Positions 5,284-11,598 of a stretch of 13,665 bases of DNA are shown here, in pieces. The translations under genes were made by a program, and so were the position numbers. The notes under the pieces are model-generated. The model saw only the letters and a program-made list of their open reading frames with translations. It was not told the DNA's origin and did not search any database. Within the stretch, counting starts at the first letter, position 1, and each line of letters starts with the position of its first letter. Origin of the DNA: Candidatus Caenarcanales bacterium (lineage in GTDB: Bacteria > Cyanobacteriota > Vampirovibrionia > Caenarcaniphilales > Caenarcanaceae); assembly GCA_947489925.1 (NCBI GenBank), contig CANLFK010000045.1, positions 1 to 13,665 of the forward strand, written 5' to 3'.

Positions 5284-6885
5284 ATGGGATCTTTGACTTT
5301 ATCATTTGCTCATTTTTATCATCAAGAGACAAAGTATTCCCCTGAAAACCTAAAACAGCAATCCGCCTCTTTAGATTGGGAATCTCAGCCTTATCCATTT
5401 AAAGAATATAAATCAAATCATAAACAAATAGACTTATCACCTTATTTACCTTTAAGTACTAATCCTTTTTCTAATATTGCTCTCAAAAAGTCAAATTGCT
5501 GGACAGATGAAGAAAAACCTTTAGCTGAATTATCAAGATTACTTTATTTTGCCAATGGAATTACTGCTATTGTGCCTTATCCGCCAAATCCATTATTAAT
5601 GCGAGCCGCTCCTTCGGCTGGTGGGCTTTATCCAAATGAATTATATATAGTCAGTTCTGATTATCATCCTGAATTAGGTAATGGTTTATTTAATTATCAG
5701 GTAAAAACGCATTCTCTTTGCCAATTAATTGACGGTAAAAGTCCTTATAATAGTATTCAAAAAGCTTGTTTTAATCATCCAGCCGTTGAAGAAACAGATT
5801 TAATTATAATTATTAGTGGAATATTTGAAAGAAGTGCTTGGAGATACGGAGACAGAGCTTATAGAAGAGTTTTATTAGATGCTGGGCATATTTGGGGAAA
5901 TATTGAATTAATTGCTTATTTGTTTGGACGAAAAGCTTATTGCTTAGGCGGCTTTAATGATCATTATTTAAATGATTCTTTGATGTTTGAAAATGAATAT
6001 TCTTTAATGGTAATAGCTTTACCTAAAATCAATAAAAGTCAAAGTCAAAATATTAATTTACTTGATAATCCAATTGCTTTAGCTTCATCTATACAGCAAC
6101 AAACAGCTTATATACCCAAAGGCAAAAGAATAAATGCCTTGCATCATTTTTCAGAAATAAATCAAAATGTTACCGAATCAAAGGTTAAATTAATTGATAA
6201 AATACTAAAAGAATATTCAGATGAACCTCAGGATGCTAATTTTCAATGTTTTTTAGAAAGCGAAAAGCTAGATTTTACTCCAATTGAATGGGAAAAATGT
6301 TCTTTAATGACTACTATTTTAAAAAGGAGATCGGCTCGTAAATTTGATTCAGATATGCAAATAACCAAAAAGCAATTAGGACAAATTTTACAATTTGCTT
6401 ATAATCCCAATATTTATAAAGGTATAAGCTTTGATGAAAAACCATTAACCTTCGTTCCAGAGCTATTAAAAACCCATTTGATTATTAATAATGTTGAAGG
6501 ACTAGACTCTGGTTGTTACTTATATGAATGGGAAGGACAAAGCATAAAACAAATTAGGTTTAAAGAACTAAAAGATGAAGCTCATTATTTATGTTTAGGT
6601 CAAGAAATGGGGCGAGATGCTTCGGTTTTAATATTTCATACTTGTGATTTGGCAAAAGCTGTCAATATTTATGGCGAAAGAGTTTATCGTTATTTACATT
6701 TAGATGCTGGCTTTATTGGGCAAAAAATTAATTTGGCAGCCATAAAATTAGGCTTAGGTGCAAGTGGAATTGGTGGCTTTTTTGATGATATTGCCAATGA
6801 GTCTTTGGGAATAGCTGAAAGTAATATTGTTTTATATATTACCGCTTTGGGTGTGCCAGTTGAACAGGCTGAAGAAATTTTCTAA
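5284..6885 (+). CDS. Tandem SagB-type nitroreductase family protein
   Basis: The 533-residue product (ATG at 5284; an in-frame TTG at 5278 would add two) contains two nitroreductase-fold halves of the SagB/ThcOx type. The N-half has RAAPSAGGLYPNELYIV (107-123) and YGDRAYRRVLLDAGHIWGN (188-206), ending CLGGFND. The C-half has RRSARKF (348-354) and YGERVYRYLHLDAGFIGQKI (463-482), ending GIGGFFDD. The repeated YG-R-YR-LDAG block shows internal duplication. Family members bind FMN; SagB itself oxidises azolines to azoles in modified peptides. No YcaO cyclodehydratase, precursor peptide or exporter is visible, so a peptide-modifying role is not supported here. It is probably a cytoplasmic flavin oxidoreductase of unknown substrate. 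An AT-rich 95-bp gap precedes it, with no Shine-Dalgarno. Confidence 0.82.
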   Translation: MGSLTLSFAHFYHQETKYSPENLKQQSASLDWESQPYPFKEYKSNHKQIDLSPYLPLSTNPFSNIALKKSNCWTDEEKPLAELSRLLYFANGITAIVPYPPNPLLMRAAPSAGGLYPNELYIVSSDYHPELGNGLFNYQVKTHSLCQLIDGKSPYNSIQKACFNHPAVEETDLIIIISGIFERSAWRYGDRAYRRVLLDAGHIWGNIELIAYLFGRKAYCLGGFNDHYLNDSLMFENEYSLMVIALPKINKSQSQNINLLDNPIALASSIQQQTAYIPKGKRINALHHFSEINQNVTESKVKLIDKILKEYSDEPQDANFQCFLESEKLDFTPIEWEKCSLMTTILKRRSARKFDSDMQITKKQLGQILQFAYNPNIYKGISFDEKPLTFVPELLKTHLIINNVEGLDSGCYLYEWEGQSIKQIRFKELKDEAHYLCLGQEMGRDASVLIFHTCDLAKAVNIYGERVYRYLHLDAGFIGQKINLAAIKLGLGASGIGGFFDDIANESLGIAESNIVLYITALGVPVEQAEEIF

Positions 6886-6985
6886 GTTATTTGTACTAAA
6901 TTTTTAAGTATTATCAAAAAATAGATATAAAAATCTGTTTTAAGAGAATAAGTATTATAAATGAGTTTTGATTTATTAATAATTT

Positions 6986-7924
6986 ATGTTTAATGCTTAT
7001 ATTGATGCTTTAAACAGCAGTTTATCATTTAATGAAGCATTGGCTGAACAGCAAAATAATTTGTTGAATTTTAATACATATGGTTATAAAGACAAAAGAA
7101 GTAAATTAGCTCCTAGTAGTTTTGGTGTTGTTTTGGGCGAAATGCAACCTAATTCAGCCGCTGGTATTCATACATATGTCAAAGGTGAAACAGTTACCAA
7201 GTTAGCAATCGACAGAGACTATCCTCACAGCTTTTTTGTGGTGCGAGATAAAGATAAAGATTATTTGACAAGGCTTGGCGATTTCAAATTTACCCGAAAA
7301 CAGAGAGCCGAAAATACTTATATTGGGCAACCTTTTGAGGAAAGGACTTATTTAACAACTCAAGATGGTTATTATGTAATGGGTAATGCAATAGGAAAAG
7401 GACCAGCCAAGCAAGCCAAAAGATTTAAAGATCCATTAACTTCTCCCGAACCAGTTTTATTAGGAGAATCACCGATTGAGACTGATGACAAAGATATTGG
7501 ACAAAATGAACCAGTACAAAAAGGGCCTTTAATTCCAATTGATTTAACTCGTGGAGAAAATGGTTTAATCTTGGATCGTTATGAAGATGTCAAAGTCAGT
7601 AAAAATGGCACAATTGAAGGTTTAAGAAAAGGCTTATGGGTACCTTTATACAAAATTTCATTAGTTTCAGTGCCAAATCCAGATGGTTTAATAGCCAAAG
7701 GAAATACGGCTTATCAAATGGAAACTGAAGAAAGTGGCTTGCGAATTAATGCTCCCGAAGGAATTAAAGTGCGTGCCGAATATGTTGAAAAGAGCAATGT
7801 CAATTTAAAATACGATTCTTATATGTATAAAAATTTACGAAATAGCTTGAATTTAGCTTTATCTTTACAAAAGTCCAATAATCAAATCTTTCAACAGTTT
7901 CAATCTTTATTAAGTCCTAGTTAA
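6986..7924 (+). CDS. Flagellar hook-basal body protein (FlgG/FlgF-like)
   Basis: The product builds, or is modelled on, the axial rod/hook of the flagellum. The N-terminal helix ends in NNLLNFNTYGYK (24-35), the family's N-x-x-N-x-x-T-x-G-[YF]-K signature. The central part has SFFVVRD...YLTRLGDF (82-100) and TTQDGYYVMG (124-133), then VKVSKNGTIEG (202-212) and SVPNPDGLIAKGNTAYQ (228-244). The C-terminus carries EKSNVNL (268-274), the conserved SNV element, followed by the closing coiled helix. At 312 residues it is longer than typical FlgF or FlgG (about 250-260); the extra length is a charged, Pro-rich stretch around 136-190. I cannot decide between FlgF, FlgG and a paralogue. No other flagellar gene is nearby. 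Confidence 0.82.
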   Translation: MFNAYIDALNSSLSFNEALAEQQNNLLNFNTYGYKDKRSKLAPSSFGVVLGEMQPNSAAGIHTYVKGETVTKLAIDRDYPHSFFVVRDKDKDYLTRLGDFKFTRKQRAENTYIGQPFEERTYLTTQDGYYVMGNAIGKGPAKQAKRFKDPLTSPEPVLLGESPIETDDKDIGQNEPVQKGPLIPIDLTRGENGLILDRYEDVKVSKNGTIEGLRKGLWVPLYKISLVSVPNPDGLIAKGNTAYQMETEESGLRINAPEGIKVRAEYVEKSNVNLKYDSYMYKNLRNSLNLALSLQKSNNQIFQQFQSLLSPS

Positions 7925-7943
7925 TTGATATTAGCTTTTATCT

Positions 7944-9275
7944 TTATTTTAAATCTTTCAAATATTGCTCATAGCCAGCTTTACCTAAAAACGCATAAGT
8001 GTATTTTTTGCTTAATTCAACACCAGGCTGATTGAAAGCGTCTATTCCATATAAAGACCCTGCAACAGCTGTCATCAACTGAAAAGTAAATAATAAATAA
8101 GCTAAGTTTTCCTCATTTATTTTGCTCATTTCAATGGTCAAACTGGGTACATTTTTCTGTGCTAAAGCTTGGGCTGTACCTTTTTGCTGTGCTTCAATCA
8201 GACGATTTAAAGTTTCGCCAGCTAAATCAGCAAAACCTTCAATTATAGTTTCTGGAACTTTAAACTGATGAGTGAATTCAGTAACTTTGAGGAAAAATAT
8301 AATTTTATCAAGTGGTCCTTCGGCAAATAATTGTAATTGAGAATGCTGGTCAGTCGCACCTACTGCTTTAATGGGAGTTATACCGATTTGTGGAGTTTTG
8401 CCCAAAGATTCTGCCACTAATTGAACATACCAATCCGAAATACGCCCTAAATGGCTAGAATATGGCATTAAAGGATTAATTTTTTTGCCTAATTTTTGGT
8501 CTGCTTCGATTAAAGCACAAGCTAAACTAATTGCAATATTAGAATTTAAATTATCTTTTTTCTCAACTAAATCTTTATAAGCCTCAACCAGACCCGCTCT
8601 AAACTTTTCAATTTGAATGCCAGTTAAAGCCAAAGGCAATAAACCAACGGCCGAAAATACAGAAAAACGACCACCCACATTCGGAGGAACAGCAAAACTT
8701 TTGACATTCTCTTTATTTGCAAAAGCTCTGAGAGTGCCTTTCTCAGGATCAGTAATCAAAACTAAATGATCTTTCCAATTATTACCAATTTTCTTTTTTA
8801 AATTATCAATAGCCCATAAAAAAGCAGAAATTGTTTCAGCAGTGCCACCAGACTTGGTTATGACACAAAATAAACTTTTTTCCAAATTCAATTCATTTAA
8901 TAAATTATGCGTCCAGTCTGGATCAACATTATCTACAAAATAAACTTTCAAACCATTTTTTCTTTTTTCAGCACTTAATTCATTCCACAAAGGACTATGT
9001 AAAGCCTGTATTAAAGCTTGTGGGCCTAAAGCTGAGCCGCCAATTCCTAAAACAATTAAATTTTCAAATTTATTACTTTTTATTACCGTATCAGCATAGG
9101 CTTGAATTTCAGCATAAACTTTTGAGTCATTATGCAACGCCAGCCAGCCAAGCCAATCATTTTGATCGGTAGATCTTTTTTCTAAATCTTGCAAAATAGC
9201 TTGAAGTTTGCCTTCCTGAGAAGAAACAAGTTCAGATAAATTAAATTTTAATAAGTTTGAATCGAGCTTTAACAT
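7944..9275 (-). CDS. pgi: Glucose-6-phosphate isomerase
   Basis: Pgi interconverts glucose 6-phosphate and fructose 6-phosphate in glycolysis and gluconeogenesis. The 443-residue chain is of the short bacterial type. The phosphate-binding VLGIGGSALGP (75-85) and VITKSGGTAETI (138-149) loops, the GGRFSVFSAVGLLPLAL signature (201-217), the catalytic Glu289 in LVAESLGK, His311 in TDQHSQLQ and the C-terminal lysine in VELSKKY (Lys423 or Lys424) are all present, so the enzyme should be active. It converges on the flagellar gene with a gap of only 19 bp and no obvious terminator. The hypothetical gene upstream (9355-9918) runs the same way, 79 bp before it, so co-transcription is possible. No Shine-Dalgarno. 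Confidence 0.97.
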   Translation of the reverse strand: MLKLDSNLLKFNLSELVSSQEGKLQAILQDLEKRSTDQNDWLGWLALHNDSKVYAEIQAYADTVIKSNKFENLIVLGIGGSALGPQALIQALHSPLWNELSAEKRKNGLKVYFVDNVDPDWTHNLLNELNLEKSLFCVITKSGGTAETISAFLWAIDNLKKKIGNNWKDHLVLITDPEKGTLRAFANKENVKSFAVPPNVGGRFSVFSAVGLLPLALTGIQIEKFRAGLVEAYKDLVEKKDNLNSNIAISLACALIEADQKLGKKINPLMPYSSHLGRISDWYVQLVAESLGKTPQIGITPIKAVGATDQHSQLQLFAEGPLDKIIFFLKVTEFTHQFKVPETIIEGFADLAGETLNRLIEAQQKGTAQALAQKNVPSLTIEMSKINEENLAYLLFTFQLMTAVAGSLYGIDAFNQPGVELSKKYTYAFLGKAGYEQYLKDLK

Positions 9276-9354
9276 AAAATATTGACGAAAGGAAAATTAA
9301 ATCTTTTCTATATTTTTACCGTAAAATCCTGAATTTTATTTAAATAATTTTAAT

Positions 9355-9918
9355 TTAAACTTGTGTATTAATCATTTTATTCCAGAGAAGATTTTGTTCA
9401 ATAATTTCTAAAATTTGAATTTCCTCTGTTTTTAATAAATTATTAAGTTGCTTAACTATTAAACTGAAAAGGCTAGGATTCAACTTATTGCCATATGAAT
9501 TCAAATTACTCAAATATTTAACCTGAAAATGCCCTTCTGGCGAGCAATGAAAATCTTTAATCATATTTTTTTCCATTAACCAAATGTCAGAGCCAGCCTC
9601 TAATACTTGAGAAGGCAAATTTTGATCTCCATGATTATTTTCGATAATTCCGAGTAAAAGAATTTTTAATAAAATATCAACTTCATCTCTTAAATCTGGA
9701 GCATAAATCTCAATCTGTTCTTTCTGAGAAGACAAAATCAAAGATGGATTAAATAATTCGGTATCATAAATCAAGCCAACTGTATTTTTACCAATTAAAA
9801 CAAAATTGCCTAAAGCATAATCAGTTGGCAACACTCCAGAACGGTCAATTGGATTAATAACTTGAGCTGTATAATCTATATGAGAGGCTGATTTAATAAT
9901 ATTGGCAATTTTTTTCAT
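9355..9918 (-). CDS. Conserved hypothetical protein, HAS-barrel-like N-terminus (tentative)
   Basis: I do not firmly recognise this 187-residue soluble protein (ATG at 9918; a TTG at 9930 would add four). The first 60 residues look like a small beta-barrel: SASHIDYTAQVI, a PTDYALGNFVLIG turn, then VGLIYDTELFNPSL. This layout recalls the HAS-barrel (HerA/ATP-synthase barrel) domain seen in conserved cyanobacterial and other proteins of unknown role. The next part, APDLRDEVDILLKILLLGII, appears helical, and the end (LNNLLKTEEIQILEIIEQNLLWNKM) is a helical pair with a conserved-looking Trp. There is no signal peptide, membrane segment or catalytic motif I can name. It precedes pgi on the same strand and diverges from nuoH across 110 bp. 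Confidence 0.55.
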   Translation of the reverse strand: MKKIANIIKSASHIDYTAQVINPIDRSGVLPTDYALGNFVLIGKNTVGLIYDTELFNPSLILSSQKEQIEIYAPDLRDEVDILLKILLLGIIENNHGDQNLPSQVLEAGSDIWLMEKNMIKDFHCSPEGHFQVKYLSNLNSYGNKLNPSLFSLIVKQLNNLLKTEEIQILEIIEQNLLWNKMINTQV

Positions 9919-10028
9919 TTGTCCAAGCAAGCTAAAAAATAATATAAACTCTAAACTGAATTTTGGCTAAATGGCTTAAAATAATATAAATTTGTTAAAA
10001 AATTTCAGAATAAAGTCTTAGTAAATCA

Positions 10029-11363
10029 ATGGAATCCAGTAAATCACAAGATATAAATTTAATCAAAAAGTTATTTAAAGCCAAAGGTAATATGAATTTG
10101 CTTGATAATTATCGTGGGCAAAAAGTTACTGAAAAACCAGTTTTAATTGAATTTATAAAGTTTCTTTTGGTAGTTTTATTCTGGATTGGAACTTCTTTTG
10201 CGGCGGGTTCTGCTTTTTTTGTATTTGTAGAATTAATTCTGTCTAAAATTTTGCCTTCTCCAATTATTAATGTATTGCGTATTTTTGAACCTTTATTAGT
10301 AATTTTGACTTTTATTCCGCCAAATGCCATGTTTTTGGTTTTATTAGAAAGAAAATTATTAGCTTTATTGACTACAAGGCTAGGACCTAATCGGGTTGGA
10401 CCAAATGGAGTTTTTCAGACTTTTGCTGATGCTTTAAAACTTTTATTCAAAGAAGATATTAGACCCAAAGACGCTGACAAAGTTTTATTTTCTTTAGCTC
10501 CGATTATATTTTTTGCTCCGTCTGTCATTATGCTTTTGCCGATTTTGTCAGTTATTGTTTCTGGGGCGGGTTTATGGGGCAAATTAAATATTGAATTTAG
10601 TTTATTATTTGTCATTGCTACTTCTTCAATTGGAATTATCGGTTTAATTTTGGCTGGCTGGGCGAGTAATAATAAATATGCTTTACTGGGTAGCTTAAGA
10701 AGCGTTGCTCAAGCCATTAGTTATGAAATACCCTTAATTTTATCTTTAGTTGCTTTCATTTTAATTAGCGGTAATTTAAATTTAAAGGTAATTTCTGATG
10801 GGCAAAGTCAAAACTTTTTAGATTGGAATATCTTGGCTGGTGGTGCTTTAATGGCTGACAATATTAATTGGTTTGTTTTTCCTTTTCAATTAATTGTCTT
10901 TTTGGGTATGGCTTTTATGTTTTATTTTTGTTCTTTAGCTGAAGTGAATCGTATTCCTTTTGACTTACCTGAAGCGGAATCTGAGCTGGTAAGTGGCTAT
11001 AATACCGAATATTCTGGTATGAAATTTGCTTTGTTTTTCCTCGCTGAATATACTAATTTGTTTATTACAAGTATGCTTTTCAGTATATTGTTTTTGGGTA
11101 GTACACATTCTGGTATTTTTGCACTAGATCAATTTTTTGCAAATACTTTAAAAGATACGATCTTGGGTGATTTAACTTGGATTACAAATACATTTATAAT
11201 TTTGACGAAAGCTTATTTAATGGTTGCTTTAGCTATTTGGATTAGAGCTACTTTACCAAGATTCCGCTCTGATCAATTGATGGGCTTAGCTTGGAAAGTT
11301 TTAATTCCAATTTCTTTGTTTTTAATTTTATTAGCTGCTATTTGCAAAACTTTTACTAATTAA
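10029..11363 (+). CDS. nuoH: NADH-quinone oxidoreductase (complex I/NDH-1) subunit H
   Basis: Subunit H forms part of the quinone chamber and first proton path of complex I in the cytoplasmic membrane. Diagnostic stretches are ERKLLALLTTRLGPNRVGPN (107-126), QTFADALKLLFKEDIRP (130-146), YEIPL (232-236) and LAEVNRIPFDLPEAESEL (303-320) with EYSGM just after; the many hydrophobic segments between fit the fold. The position where a Gln usually precedes the GPNRVGP loop is Thr here. The chain is 444 residues, long for the family, because about 70-80 residues precede the usual first helix, including an extra predicted membrane segment (38-69). An ATG at residue 22 is an alternative start but keeps that segment. 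nuoI/ndhI, its customary next gene, is absent; a restriction-modification gene follows instead. In a cyanobacterial relative the symbol would be ndhA. Confidence 0.95.
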   Translation: MESSKSQDINLIKKLFKAKGNMNLLDNYRGQKVTEKPVLIEFIKFLLVVLFWIGTSFAAGSAFFVFVELILSKILPSPIINVLRIFEPLLVILTFIPPNAMFLVLLERKLLALLTTRLGPNRVGPNGVFQTFADALKLLFKEDIRPKDADKVLFSLAPIIFFAPSVIMLLPILSVIVSGAGLWGKLNIEFSLLFVIATSSIGIIGLILAGWASNNKYALLGSLRSVAQAISYEIPLILSLVAFILISGNLNLKVISDGQSQNFLDWNILAGGALMADNINWFVFPFQLIVFLGMAFMFYFCSLAEVNRIPFDLPEAESELVSGYNTEYSGMKFALFFLAEYTNLFITSMLFSILFLGSTHSGIFALDQFFANTLKDTILGDLTWITNTFIILTKAYLMVALAIWIRATLPRFRSDQLMGLAWKVLIPISLFLILLAAICKTFTN

Positions 11364-11598
11364 TTTCAGTTATACGACTAAAAAAAACAATGAAAACTTA
11401 TACTGCTAGCAAGCTAAATGAATGGAATCAATACCATGAAGTAACTGGCATTTGTTATAAGTGGCTTGATTATAAAAGTTTATGCTTTTCTTTTCTTAGA
11501 CCTAATCAAGAGCTAAATCAAAGTATGTAAGCAAAAAAAGTTTTTTTAGATGATAATTTTGGATAACTTTAAGTTCTTTAAATTTTCTATTTTCTTAA
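11364..11598. other. nuoH to restriction-gene spacer
   Basis: Apart from the 46-codon frame, it holds an A7-G-T7 inverted tract at 11533-11547 that could form a weak AT-only hairpin ending in T residues. The last 50 bases are AT-rich with no clear promoter hexamers or ribosome binding site. Confidence 0.5.
11390..11530 (+). CDS. Possible small ORF, 46 residues, unknown
   Basis: An ATG-to-TAA frame begins 26 bases after the nuoH stop and encodes a 46-residue peptide rich in aromatic residues (WNQYHEVTGICYKWLDY is its most distinctive part), with two Cys and no signal peptide. I do not recognise it. There is no Shine-Dalgarno, but this is true of most genes here. It could be a genuine small protein, a controller or accessory of the following restriction gene, the remnant of a larger gene, or chance. 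Confidence 0.3.
   Translation: MKTYTASKLNEWNQYHEVTGICYKWLDYKSLCFSFLRPNQELNQSM

Noticed and set aside
5284..6885. A thiazole/oxazole-modified peptide biosynthetic cluster around the SagB-like gene
   Set aside because: No YcaO, docking protein, precursor peptide or transporter is visible among the neighbours.
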